From positions 102,420 to 166,419 of the forward strand of contig CAVOQD010000016.1 in NCBI GenBank assembly GCA_963698255.1: a DNA stretch of 64,000 bases, in the 5' to 3' direction. The position numbers and the translations under genes are program-made. Origin of the DNA: JAWKOK01 sp963698255. GTDB taxonomy: Bacteria; Chloroflexota; Anaerolineae; Caldilineales; Caldilineaceae. The notes under the pieces are model-generated. The model did no database searches and was not told where the DNA came from. It saw nothing but the letters and a program-made list of their open reading frames with translations. This document shows positions 1-8,956 of this stretch, piece by piece (positions within the stretch are counted from its first letter, which is position 1; each line of letters opens with the position of its first letter).

Positions 1-665
1 TTCAAGTAGAGATGGCCGGCGTGGTTGCGCCGGCGCTGGCGCACAAAATCGCCAATCGTCGTGGGGCCGGTGTTGTAGACGGTGGCGTCAGGCGCGTACT
101 TCACCTGCATGCCCTCTTCGACGATGATGGCCTCCACGAATGCCTCATCCATGGCGACATCGGCCGGAATGCGGTCGAAGACCTTGCGGAAGGCGATCAT
201 CTCGCCCAGCCGCGGGATCTCCAGGCAGAGTTCGTGCTCCATGCGCAGTCGAATGTGGCTCAGCAGACCGGTGATGTGATCCGGCGTGTCGACGGCCACC
301 TTCTGGGCGCCGACCATGCCGACGGCGGGATCCTTGAACATGCGCACCAGGTGTTCGACGGCATACTCATGGGGGATGGTGTCGCCGCTTTCGAGCACGC
401 AGATATCACACTGGGCCTCGGCCAGAAAGAGATTGATGGCCGCTGTCTTGCCCTCGCGATGTTCCTGCTCGATGAGCTTGATACGCGCGTCCTTGGCCAT
501 GTACTCGTTGATGATCGGCACCGTGTTGTCTGTGCAGGCGCTGGCCACGACGATGATCTCAACGATCTCGACTTCATGCAGATGTTGATCCAGCATCGCC
601 TCCAACAGCGCGCCGATATTCTCTTGCTCGTTGTACGCGGTCACACAGACGCTACAAGGAATCAT
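1..665 (-). CDS. Family 2 glycosyltransferase, C-terminus cut by window edge
   Basis: The minus-strand frame opens with ATG and an IPCSVCVTAYNEQENIGALL segment, the usual GT2 nucleotide-sugar binding start, and stays open to the left edge. About 220 residues are visible. Later come ESGDTIPHEY, at the place where GT2 enzymes normally carry the metal-binding DxD, then MDEAFVEAIIVEEGM and QRRRNHAGH, which match the acceptor-side E(D)E and Q/RxxRW-like region. It should transfer a sugar from a nucleotide donor, at the inner face of the membrane; acceptor unknown. The altered DxD (ESGD) is odd. The longer-looking plus-strand reading frame over the same DNA has no recognisable protein features. Confidence 0.75.
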   Translation of the reverse strand, partial: MIPCSVCVTAYNEQENIGALLEAMLDQHLHEVEIVEIIVVASACTDNTVPIINEYMAKDARIKLIEQEHREGKTAAINLFLAEAQCDICVLESGDTIPHEYAVEHLVRMFKDPAVGMVGAQKVAVDTPDHITGLLSHIRLRMEHELCLEIPRLGEMIAFRKVFDRIPADVAMDEAFVEAIIVEEGMQVKYAPDATVYNTGPTTIGDFVRQRRRNHAGHLYL

Positions 666-715
666 ATGGTCACTCAATGTTGTACTACTCAAAACGCTTC
701 ACCTCGCTAAGGTGA

Positions 716-832
716 TCGGGAAATAGGGATTGGGGACTGGGGATTAGGATGTAGACCTCGTCTTTGCCTTAGCCCTAATCCCTTTTCCCCAATCACCAAT
801 CACCAATCCCTATCCCCCAATCACTTTTGTTC
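716..832. repeat. Intergenic palindrome, GGGGATT family
   Basis: Between the glycosyltransferase start and the MutS2 stop, a G-rich arm (TAGGGATTGGGGACTGGGGA) is answered by a C-rich arm (TTCCCCAATCACCAATCACC...). A long imperfect hairpin results. Closely related sequence recurs after galactokinase, and a GTGGGG variant lies between Era and FolC. Confidence 0.7.
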
Positions 833-3286
833 CATCAGTTTTGCCACTGTAACGCCGTCGCCCCCCTCACCGGGTCCGCCGGCGCGAAATTCGCCGACAA
901 AGGGATGACTTTTCAGACTCTCACGAATGGCATCGCGCAACGCGCCCGTGCCCTTGCCGTGGATGATGCGCACCCAGGGCAAGCCGTGCCATGTAGGCGT
1001 TGTCCAGATATTTCTCGACCTGCTCCAGACCCTCTTCAACCCGCACGCCTCGCAAATCAAGCTCAATACCGGGGCTTTCGACGTTTGCTCCCCGATTTGC
1101 ATAACTCATATCGGGCTGCTGTTCACGGACGGCCTTCTGGCGCAATTCCAAGCGCTTGATCGGCAGCTTCAAGCGGAAATTGCCCAACTGCACCTCGGCC
1201 TCCCCCGTGCGCATATGCATGGCCAGCACCTCGCCGCTGGCCTGCAAATTGGCGACCCAGACCCGATCACCGACCTCGATGGGGCCGTCCAGTCGCTCAT
1301 CGACGTCGCCCGGCATCACCACTTCCCGGTTGACCGCCTCAGCCGCCTGCTGCCGGCGATTCAGTTCCTGTTCGGCACGGGCAAGGAACTCGCCGTGGGC
1401 ATCGCCTCGGCCGCCTGCTGAGTCGCCGAATGGGCCGCTGCGTGCGAACTGGCGGCGCATCTGCTTGATCTCTTCGCGCAGGTTGTCCAGTTCGACGCGC
1501 ATCATCTCGCGCGTCTCGGCAATGACCGCCCGCCGCGCCTCTTCGATCTCGGCCGTCTGGTAGCGAAGATCCTTCTCGATCAGTTGGGACTGCCGTTCGC
1601 GCTGCTTGGCGCGCTCCTCGGCCCGCTGCGCCTCCTGCTTGGCCGCCTTGATGTCGTCCAGCAGGGCATCGGCCTCCAGCGTGTCCGGGCGCACAATGCT
1701 CTCGGCCTTGTCGACGATCACCGGGTTCAAGCCCCAGCCGGCGGGCGATGGTCAACGCATTGGAGCGGCCGGGCAGACCGATGCTCAACTCGTAGGTGGG
1801 GCTCAGGGTCTCGACATCAAACTCGACCGAGGCGTTGCGCACGCCCGGCGTGTTGTGGGCATAGAGCTTCAGGTCGCTGTAGTGGGTCGTGGCAAAGGTG
1901 GTGATGCCCCGGTCGCGCAGGTTCTCCAGCAAGGCCATGGCCAACGCCGAGCCTTCGTCCGGATCGGTGCCCGCGCCCAACTCATCAAAGAGCACCAGGC
2001 TGTGCGGGTCGGCCTCCTCCAACATCGTGATGATGTTGGTCATGTGGCCGCTGAAGGTACTCAGGTTCTGCTCGATGCTCTGCTCGTCGCCGATATCGGC
2101 ATAGACGCCGTCAAAGACCGACAGTCTGCTGTTCGGCTCGACCGGGATCATCAGACCGGCCTGGGCCATCAGCACCAGCAGCCCAACGGTCTTGAGCGTG
2201 ACGGTCTTGCCGCCGGTGTTGGGTCCGGTGACCACGATGATGTAGGTCTCGTCGTCCAGATAGACATCGATGGGCACGACGGTCTTGGCGTCCAGCATGG
2301 GATGGCGCGCTCGCCGCAGGTCGATGACCGAGCCGGGATGGGCCACGAAGGGCGGATCGTCCTCGCTGCGCATGGCGGGGCGGCGATTTTTGCGGCTGAA
2401 AGGGGACAATCTCAGGCGTCGTTGCGTCGATGGCGTAGCCGTACTTGGCCTTGGCAAAGGTGAAATCGAGTTCAGCCAGGATGTGAATATTGCGCCGGAT
2501 GTAGATCGACTCGTCGGCGACCAACTCGGTCAGTTCGGTGAGAATGCGCCGAACTTCCTTCTCCTCCTCCAACTCGAGCGCGCGCACGGCGTTGTTCTGC
2601 TGCACCACCTTGATCGGCTCGACAAAGAGGGTGGCCCCGCTGGAGGACTGGTCGTGGATGATGCCGTCGACCTGACCCTTGTACTCGGCGCGCACGGGAA
2701 TGACATAGCGGCCCTGGCGCTGGGTCACCAACGCGTCCTGCAAATAGGGCTTCATGTCCGAGTTGTGGACCAGTCGATCCAGCGTGCTCAGCAGGCGATC
2801 CTGGGCCACGCGCAACTCCTGGCGCACGTTCGACAAAGTCGTGCTGGCGTTGTCCGCCACTTCGCTGCGCTCGTTGATGCAGCGCGAGATCTCGGCGATG
2901 ACATGATCGCAGGGCTCGATGTTGAACGCCATGTCGGCCAAATGGGGAAAGGAGTGCTCCAGGCGGATCAACAGATTGCGCAGGCTGCGTGAACGCATCA
3001 GCGTGTTCTTGATGTCGCTCAGATCGAGCGGCATCAGCGTGACGCCACGCTCGGCCCGCTGCAAGAAGGGGCGCATGTCCTTGACGCCGCCGAAGCTGAC
3101 ATCGGGCTTCTGCTCAAGCAGCTTAAAGGCTTCAGACGTCTGGACCAGCCGCTCGCGAACCGTCTGCAAGTCATCGCTGGGCAGCAACGCCATGGCCAGG
3201 TCGCTGCCGCCGCTGAATGCGCAATGGCGGGCAACCTGGTCCAGTATCGTTTCGTAGTCAAGAACTCTCAGCGTTCTCGGATTCAT
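821..3286 (-). CDS. mutS2: MutS2 endonuclease/ATPase, split by three +1 frameshifts
   Basis: Joined across frames this gives about 820 residues, normal MutS2 length. The core and clamp come first (MNPRTLRVLDYETILDQVAR start), then Walker A (GPNTGGKT), Walker B (LVLFDELGAGTDPDEG), a coiled coil of AEERAKQRERQ type, and a C-terminal Smr domain with LDLRG and HGKGTG. MutS2 acts in anti-recombination and in rescue of collided ribosomes. The frame changes near 2393 (before SRKNRRPAM), near 1733 (RRLGL/NPVIVDKAE) and near 990 (NAYMA/GLPWVRIIHGKGTG). Each needs one base skipped. All motifs survive, so the breaks look like inserted bases rather than old decay. Confidence 0.85.
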
Positions 3287-3299
3287 ATCGTCAGAAAGA

Positions 3300-3356
3300 G
3301 CTTTTTGCCACAGATGGGCACAGATAGTGCAGGATATTCACAGATGGTTCCGCGTT
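3300..3356. repeat. Half element of the CACAGAT repeat family
   Basis: TTTTTGCCACAGATGGGCAC and ATATTCACAGATGG upstream of mutS2 match one arm of the larger CACAGAT palindromes found upstream of folC and of the ABC transporter permease genes. Only one arm is present here. Confidence 0.55.
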
Positions 3357-3458
3357 CCGCCAGCGGACGCACGCCCCATCATAGCACAGCGGTCTGGAAG
3401 ACCAAAGATTTCGTCGTTTTGGGCAATCCTAGGAGGTAGGTGTTTCGCTGAAAACGAA

Positions 3459-3487
3459 TTGATAAACCGGAACAATTGTGCTATATT
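3459..3487 (+). promoter_or_regulatory. Sigma-70-type promoter of the UPF0175/PIN pair
   Basis: TTGATA and TATATT are separated by exactly 17 bases, each one base from consensus, and lie about 45 bases before the antitoxin ATG. The intergenic region is AT-rich compared with its surroundings. Confidence 0.65.
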
Positions 3488-3533
3488 GCGGCTAGAAAAT
3501 CAGTATCTAGCAGGCTGCCGGAGAGACCAAAAA

Positions 3534-3785
3534 ATGGAAGTCACGATATCATTACCTGAGAAGCAGTTTATCGCCGATTCGCCAGAACGGGCGGCGGCTA
3601 AAATTCGCCTCTATGCGGCTTTGGGAATGTACCAGGCCGGTGAATTGTCGATCGGCGCAGCTTGCGATCTCGCCGGGATAGACCGCTATTCCTTTTTGTA
3701 CAACCTCAAGCGGGAAGGTATAGCCATAAGAACCCAGACTCCCAATGAGTTGGAAGCAGAATTCCACAGAGCGATTACTGAGTAA
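3534..3785 (+). CDS. UPF0175 family antitoxin-like HTH protein
   Basis: This 83-residue protein (MEVTISLPEKQFIADSPERA...) has the UPF0175 pattern: a short strand segment, then a helix-turn-helix (IRLYAALGMYQAGELSIGAACDLAGIDRYSFLYNLKREGI). UPF0175 proteins are DNA-binding partners of DUF3368 PIN-like proteins. The stop codon TAA shares its last base with the ATG of the next gene, so the pair is translationally coupled. ATG 3534 is preferred because the protein family begins there; the frame is open upstream but that part runs through promoter and repeat DNA. It probably represses its own promoter, although I see no clear operator. Confidence 0.75.
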   Translation: MEVTISLPEKQFIADSPERAAAKIRLYAALGMYQAGELSIGAACDLAGIDRYSFLYNLKREGIAIRTQTPNELEAEFHRAITE

Positions 3786-4258
3786 TGTTGGCTGTTGCAG
3801 ACAGTTCTGCGCTGGTTGCCCTGGCAACCTGCGACACCCTTAAGATTCTGACCGCGCTCTATGAGATCGTCAAGGTTCCCCAAGCCGTCTTTGACGAGGT
3901 TGTTGTCGTCGGCAAGCCTCAGGCAGCGACCCTTGCAGACTACCTGCATGGACGGATGGTTCCGGTGGATACTGAGCAGATTGTGATCGCAGCGGGAGGT
4001 CTAGGACAGGGAGAGCTTGAAGCAATGGCGCTCTGTCGCACGTTGTCTGCGACCGTCCTCATCATTGATGATCGGCGTGCACGTGCCATAGCTGAATCCA
4101 ATGGCATCGATTGTATTGGCACATTGGGCGTCCTCTTATTGGCCAAGCACAAGACAGTCATCACAGAAGTTACGCCTTTTGTCGAAGCCTTGCGCGATTC
4201 CCCAATCCACTATCAAAACGAGTTGCTTGACAAGGTCCTGCAGCTTGCTGGTGAGTGA
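3785..4258 (+). CDS. DUF3368 PIN-like toxin (VapC-like nuclease)
   Basis: 157 residues. The PIN-fold acidic residues are visible: D6 in LAVADSSALVAL, the E in GQGELEAMAL, and the pair in LIIDDRRARAIAES. DUF3368 proteins are predicted RNases of the VapBC type and follow a UPF0175 gene, as here. The C-terminus is LLDKVLQLAGE. Coupling to the upstream gene and a strong terminator about 95 bases beyond the stop make this a two-gene unit. Actual toxicity is not shown by sequence alone. Confidence 0.72.
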   Translation: MLAVADSSALVALATCDTLKILTALYEIVKVPQAVFDEVVVVGKPQAATLADYLHGRMVPVDTEQIVIAAGGLGQGELEAMALCRTLSATVLIIDDRRARAIAESNGIDCIGTLGVLLLAKHKTVITEVTPFVEALRDSPIHYQNELLDKVLQLAGE

Positions 4259-4351
4259 TCCTCTCACATATGGTCAATCTAGTGATCTTGGCTTGTCAAC
4301 AGTGCTTCCGATCTTGATAGCAGACGAGCGTTTTTCCACATCCTATGATAG

Positions 4352-4385
4352 ACAAAAGGGGGCGATGTACATCGCCCCCTTTTGT
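4352..4385. terminator. Bidirectional intrinsic terminator between convergent genes
   Basis: A perfect 34-base palindrome with arms ACAAAAGGGGGCGATGT/ACATCGCCCCCTTTTGT sits between the PIN toxin (+) and the SDR gene (-). Either strand reads GC stem then TTTT. Confidence 0.85.
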
Positions 4386-4448
4386 ATGATGATTCATAAT
4401 CTACCCGCTTACATACCCCAACTGGTGCAACATGCCCTCACGTCGTCA

Positions 4449-5477
4449 TTACCCTGCCGTAGCACGCTGCCCTGTCAGGACGTCGACGGTTCCGGAGAGC
4501 TCGCAGATCACGTTCCACGCGGCTTCCTGGCGCTCGACATCCAAGAGATGGGGGTTGGTCATCTCCTGCATTGGGCCGACGAGCTTCTTCGGTTTGGACA
4601 TGTAGGATCTGCCGTTGACGTAGTCTCCTCCAACCCCGTTCAGAACATCGACGTAGCGCTTTGCCCCGAGCGGGATAGGCTGAGACATACCGAAGGTTGG
4701 GCCGAGGGCAGGCATGATCTTGGTATACAGGATGCTTTTGAAGCCCGTCGTATGGCGGGCCGCATTCGTTGCCATGTTGGATCCCGGCGAGACTGTGAAA
4801 ACCGAAATGTGCTCACCATATTTGCGCGCCATGGCCGCGGTCCACCAGGATGTGAAGGTTTTCGCCGTCGCATAATACCGTGCACCGTCAAACAGATCCG
4901 GCTTTGCCACTGTCGCAAACGAGATCATGGCGTCGTGAAGATTGTCGCCAAACTCCTCCGGGGCGCCGATGGCGAAGTCGTAGGGCTGCATGCCCATCAT
5001 GGCAGGGAGGTCATTACGTGCCGCTTCTGACCCCGCGATCACCACGCGCGCCCCGTCTGGCAGCAGGTTTGCATCCATAAGTCGAAGCGTGAGCACATGA
5101 TGACCAATAAGCGAGGCCGCGAAGGAGAGTTCGAGATCATCCACGCTCTTGTTCATGGTTTCGCCTGAGACCATGCCGGCGTTCAACAGCAGGACATCGA
5201 TGGAATCGCCGCGCCGAATAAGTTCGTCGCTGGCGGCGTTGGCAGACTCGATGCTGGAAACATCGATGGCAAGGGTATCGAACGGATCGGAGCCCACGCG
5301 TGCGGCCAGCGCATCTTTTGCGGCATCTGCCTTTTCAAGCGTACGGCATGCCAGGATGAGGCGGCCATAGCCGGCTTCGGCAAGTTGCGCGGCCGCTTCA
5401 AAGCCGAGACCTGAGTTGGCCCCTGTGATCAATGCTGTCTTGCCTTCGAATTGCGTGGTTGATTCGGGTACTGTCAT
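4449..5477 (-). CDS. Short-chain dehydrogenase/reductase
   Basis: 342 residues from the MTVPESTTQFEGK start, preceded by AGGAAC; an in-frame ATG further upstream lies in the TetR intergenic region and is less likely. The cofactor motif TGANSGLG, the NAG segment (LLLNAG), a Ser in VIAGSEAARN and YYATAK (the YxxxK catalytic pair) are all present, so it is an NAD(P)H-dependent oxidoreductase of the classical/extended SDR type. Substrate unknown. It lies downstream of a TetR-family gene on the same strand with a palindromic site between them, which suggests it is the regulator's target. Confidence 0.8.
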   Translation of the reverse strand: MTVPESTTQFEGKTALITGANSGLGFEAAAQLAEAGYGRLILACRTLEKADAAKDALAARVGSDPFDTLAIDVSSIESANAASDELIRRGDSIDVLLLNAGMVSGETMNKSVDDLELSFAASLIGHHVLTLRLMDANLLPDGARVVIAGSEAARNDLPAMMGMQPYDFAIGAPEEFGDNLHDAMISFATVAKPDLFDGARYYATAKTFTSWWTAAMARKYGEHISVFTVSPGSNMATNAARHTTGFKSILYTKIMPALGPTFGMSQPIPLGAKRYVDVLNGVGGDYVNGRSYMSKPKKLVGPMQEMTNPHLLDVERQEAAWNVICELSGTVDVLTGQRATAG

Positions 5478-5543
5478 GATGATGTTCCTTTGCATATCGT
5501 CTGGATAATGTCGATTCGATAGCCTCTTCCCTCTCACGAAAAA

Positions 5544-5561
5544 TTGGACCGATCAGTCCAA
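5544..5561. promoter_or_regulatory. Putative TetR operator, site 1
   Basis: TTGGACCGATCAGTCCAA is an 18-base inverted repeat lying about 70 bases upstream of the SDR start. A near copy overlaps the promoter of the TetR gene itself. Confidence 0.6.
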
Positions 5562-5581
5562 AATGCGGTCAAAAAAAGAGT

Positions 5582-6172
5582 TCACCCAAGTGTTCTTAGC
5601 GTCAGCGTCGCCATTTCTTGTGCAGCCTGTTTGTCCGCCCCAGCCTTGATCATTGTCCGGAGTCCGCTCAAACTCATCATCAAGTAATTTGCCAGGGCAT
5701 CCGGATCTGAATCTGTGGAGATATCGCCTTGCGCTTGAGCCTTGGTTATTGCGTCCACCCATATTTCGGCAAACCGCTGAAGACTATCCGCCAATACATT
5801 GGCGATGCCCGGTTCGCTCTGGCCAAATTCATTGGCCGAATTGACGATCAGGCAGCTTCTGGCCCCTTCAGGCTGTTGTGCCGTATTCACAATTGCCATA
5901 AATGTATTGACGATGAAACTATGACCGGATATGGCTTCTTCCAGGTCGTTTGCCATCGACGTCATCAGCCAATCCCCATAATGGCCTAGACAACGTTCGA
6001 ATAGTTGTTGTTTGCTCCCGAAAGCTTGATAGAGGCTGCTTCTTGACAAATTCATCGCGTCCAACAGGTCGGCCATCGAAGTCGCTTCGTATCCTTTGCG
6101 CCAGAATACTTGGATCGCAGCGTCAATAGCCTGATCGGGATCAAATTCGAGAGGTCTGCCTAAATGACTCAT
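5582..6172 (-). CDS. TetR family transcriptional repressor
   Basis: 196 residues. The N-terminal helix-turn-helix is ATSMADLLDAMNLSRSSLYQ followed by AFGSKQQLF, the standard TetR signature; the rest is a helical ligand domain with GARSCLIVNSANEF, typical of the NemR/YcdC-like group that controls small oxidoreductases in response to reactive compounds. It is transcribed just ahead of the SDR gene. Its own predicted promoter holds a GGACCGAACGTTCC palindrome between -35 and -10, so self-repression is likely. The inducer is unknown. Confidence 0.85.
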   Translation of the reverse strand: MSHLGRPLEFDPDQAIDAAIQVFWRKGYEATSMADLLDAMNLSRSSLYQAFGSKQQLFERCLGHYGDWLMTSMANDLEEAISGHSFIVNTFMAIVNTAQQPEGARSCLIVNSANEFGQSEPGIANVLADSLQRFAEIWVDAITKAQAQGDISTDSDPDALANYLMMSLSGLRTMIKAGADKQAAQEMATLTLRTLG

Positions 6173-6261
6173 CTGCCTACAAAACTGTGCCTACTTCAGG
6201 ATGTACTTTATCTATGCCATCCATGGTGAGATTGCATGTCCTGCTGGCGCTTATATTTGAC

Positions 6262-6290
6262 AGTATAGGACCGAACGTTCCAAAAGTCAA
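6262..6290 (-). promoter_or_regulatory. TetR gene promoter with operator in the spacer
   Basis: Read on the minus strand: TTGACT, 17 bases, TATACT. The spacer is filled by TTGGAACGTTCGGTCCTA (6266-6283), the second copy of the TTGGACCG...TCCAA palindrome. A bound repressor would cover both promoter boxes. Confidence 0.65.
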
Positions 6291-6321
6291 GGCCTTGAAC
6301 ATGTGTAGCATTGTTCAAACC

Positions 6322-7295
6322 CTATCCGGTCGTGTACCCCAACCGGCGCAACATTCCCTCTCGCCGCCGCCACTTCTCCCACACCTTGACCCAGAGTTCA
6401 AGATAGACTTTGGTGTCGATCATGGCCTCGATCTCGGGACGCGCCTTCTGGCCGATGCTCTTGATCTTGGCCCCGTTGCGCCCGAGCACGATGCCCTTCT
6501 GGCTCTCACGTTCCACGTAGATGGTGGCGGAGATGTAGGTCAACTTGTCGCTGCGTTCGATGAACTCGTCGACCATCACGGCGATGCTGTGGGGCACCTC
6601 CTGCTGGAGCGACATGAGCGCCTTCTCGCGGATGATCTCGGCGGCCAGGAAGCGCACCTGCTGATCGGTGACCTGGTCGGCGGGGAAGTAGCGCGGGCCC
6701 AGGGGCAGCCGTTCGCGAACCGCCTCCAGAATCGCCGGCGACATTTTCGTTGGTCAGCGCGCTGAAGCAAACCGTCGTGAGCATGGGCCTGCCGTCCACC
6801 TCGCCCACATCGAGCCAACTCAGCAGTTCGGCGTACTCGGCCATGCGTTGCTGTAGCAATGCCGGATCGGATCTTGAAGCTGTCGACCTTGTTCAGACCG
6901 ATCACAACCGACGAGAGCGGCGACTTGGCATGCTGTGTCGCCAGTAGGTCGGCGATGTAGCGGTCCTCGGTCTTGGGCGGCACATTGACATCGACCAGCC
7001 ACAGGATCACGTCGACGTCGGCCAGCGTCTCCTCGACCACGTTCATCATGTAGACGCCCAGTTTGTTGGTGGGCTGGTGGATGCCCGGCGTGTCCAGCAG
7101 GACGATCTGGTACTCGTCCTCGGTCAGCACGCCCAGCACCTGATCGCGCGTGGTCTGCGGCTTGGGGCTGGTGATGGCGATCTTCTGGCCGAGCAGCCGG
7201 TTCAGCAGCGTCGATTTGCCCACATTGGGCCGACCAATGACCGCGACAAAACCGCTGCGATGGTTCTCTGGGAGTTGATCAATGTCTGGTAGCAT
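6322..7295 (-). CDS. era: GTPase Era, split by two +1 frameshifts
   Basis: Corrected length is 323 residues. G1 is GRPNVGKST, G3 DTPG, G4 NKVD, and the C-terminal KH domain carries GRNGAKIKSIGQKARPEIE and a KVWEKWRRREGMLRRLGY tail. Era binds the 3' end of 16S rRNA and helps 30S maturation. The frame moves once near 6872 (VDSFKI/DPALLQQRMAEY) and again near 6735 (NENVA/AILEAVRERLPLG), each by one surplus base. Start MLPDIDQLPENHRSGFVAVIG is chosen because sequence upstream is a G-rich repeat. All essential motifs are intact. Confidence 0.88.
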
Positions 7296-7299
7296 GTGT

Positions 7300-7455
7300 G
7301 TGTGTCGACTCTCTCGATATGTGCGAGATTGGGGAGTGGGGAAGTGGGGCTGTAGGGTTGTGGGGAACCGTTGTAGGGCGGAGGTTTTGTCCAATACTCC
7401 GCCTCAGCCCCACTGCCCTACCCCACACTCCCCACAACCCCACTTCCCCACCACC
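7300..7455. repeat. Intergenic palindrome, GTGGGG variant
   Basis: The gap between era and folC is almost entirely one imperfect inverted repeat: a GGGGAGTGGGGAAGTGGGGC arm and a CCCCACACTCCCCACAACCC... arm around a short GGCGGAGG/CTCCGCC inner stem. It is strongly strand-asymmetric (G-rich, then C-rich). Confidence 0.7.
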
Positions 7456-8833
7456 CTACCTCACCGGCGACGGCCCATGAGGCAACTCAATCTGCAACGT
7501 GCCCTTGGCCTCGGTCTTCTTCTCCATGCGCCAGCCGAATGTGCTGCTGAGGTGGCGCAAATAGGGGTCCGGGTTCAGTACTTGTTCGATGGTGTAGGTC
7601 GAGCCGGTCAGGATGACCACGTCGTCTCCATTCTGAAGCGAGCGGGCGATCTCGTAGGCCTGAAGCGGCTCGGCGATGACCATGGTCGGCACGGAGAGGC
7701 CGATGGAATCGATCTGGCTGCGCACCTCTTCAGGGTTCTGCCCCTTGAACGATGCCCCGGTCACGATGATGGTGTCGGCGACTTTGGCCAATGCCGGAAA
7801 GACCTGTAGCGGCAGCCGTTTCCCGGACAGCCCCACGATCAGAATACGCCGGCGACCGGCAAAGCGGCTCTCGATCTCCTTGGAGAGCGCTGCGATCTTT
7901 TCCGCGTTGTGGGCAATGTCCGCATAGACGCCCTCGTCGACCCGCCAGAAGCGGCCAAGCAACTCGGTCTGCCGGAAGGCGCTCAAGAGGGCCTCGTCGT
8001 CGGCCTCCGGCGCCAGCGACCTTGATGGCGGAGAAGGCCAGCGCCGCGTTCCAGCGCTGATAGTCGGCATTGAGCAGCGAATTGCGCGGTATCGGCTCGT
8101 CGAACAGGCGCTCAAGCGCAAAGTCCAGTTCGTTGACCTGTGGCTGACCAACGATCTTCAAGGGCGCATCCACATGCTGGCAGACCGAGGCGATGATCTC
8201 CAGATTGAGCGGATCGACCTCGCTGGTGAAGAACGGGATCTTCTCCCGCGCGATGCCGGCCTTGTCCAGGGCTCGCTGCCACTGTTCACGGCCCAGCATG
8301 TGGGCATGATCGCTGCCCACGTTGGTCAGCAGCGTGGCGACCACATCCAGCGCCCGCGTCTGGTCATAGCGCCCGCCCACGCCGGTCTCGATCGCTGCCC
8401 ACTCGACATCATATTTTTCGAAAAGAGCCAGAGCGATGAGGATCGACGACTCAAGAAAAGAGTGGGTATGGTTCGAATTCTGCAAGGAAAGGCGAACGCA
8501 GTGAGGCTGGACCACCGTCTCCCAAAGCTCGGTGATATCTTCGCGGGCGGCAAACTCACCGTTGATGCTGAAGCGCTCACGATAGTCGAACAGGTGCGGG
8601 CTCATGAAAGCGCCGGCCTTGCCGATGGTGGACAGGCCGGTCTCCAGAAATCGACAGGTCGACCCTTTGCCGCCGGTGCCGGCCACATGGATCAGCTTGG
8701 TCGGATGGCCGTCGGGCCAGAGCGTCCGGATCGATTGGCGCATCAGTTCCAGCCGCGCCAGCTTGGGCGTCGACCACTCGGCATGGTAGATCTGGTCGAC
8801 GGTGTTGTAGTACGGAAAGTTAGGTTGTGTCAT
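7456..8833 (-). CDS. folC: Folylpolyglutamate synthase family Mur ligase, one +1 frameshift
   Basis: Corrected length 458 residues. The ATP loop is HVAGTGGKGST, followed by SPHLFDYRERF and the MurE-like ETGVGGRYD, then WRVDEGVYADIAHNAEKI in the C-terminal domain. This is the FolC family: it adds glutamate to folates (and in some bacteria also makes dihydrofolate). The frame shifts by one base near 8022, where AFSAIK should continue SLAPEADDEALLSAF. ATG 8833 (MTQPNFPYYN) follows a CACAGAT palindrome that separates it from the next upstream gene. Confidence 0.82.
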
Positions 8834-8844
8834 GGAGTGTGCAG

Positions 8845-8950
8845 TTCTTTTGCCACAGATAAACACAGATATGCTCAGATGAGACACAGATGGTTTATTT
8901 CAAGAATCATCTGTGCCCTATCCGTGCAAATCTGTGTTTATCTGTGGCAT
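8845..8950. repeat. CACAGAT-family palindrome
   Basis: Arms TTGCCACAGATAAACACAGA and TCTGTGTTTATCTGTGGCAT bracket a short inner part with more CACAGAT/ATCTGTG words. This is the best copy of a family also seen near 3300 and 40770. Confidence 0.8.
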
Positions 8951-8956
8951 AATTCC

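Noticed and set aside
12..710. 232-codon plus-strand frame at the left edge
   Set aside because: The minus strand reads as GT2 glycosyltransferase through to the edge; the plus frame has no recognisable features.
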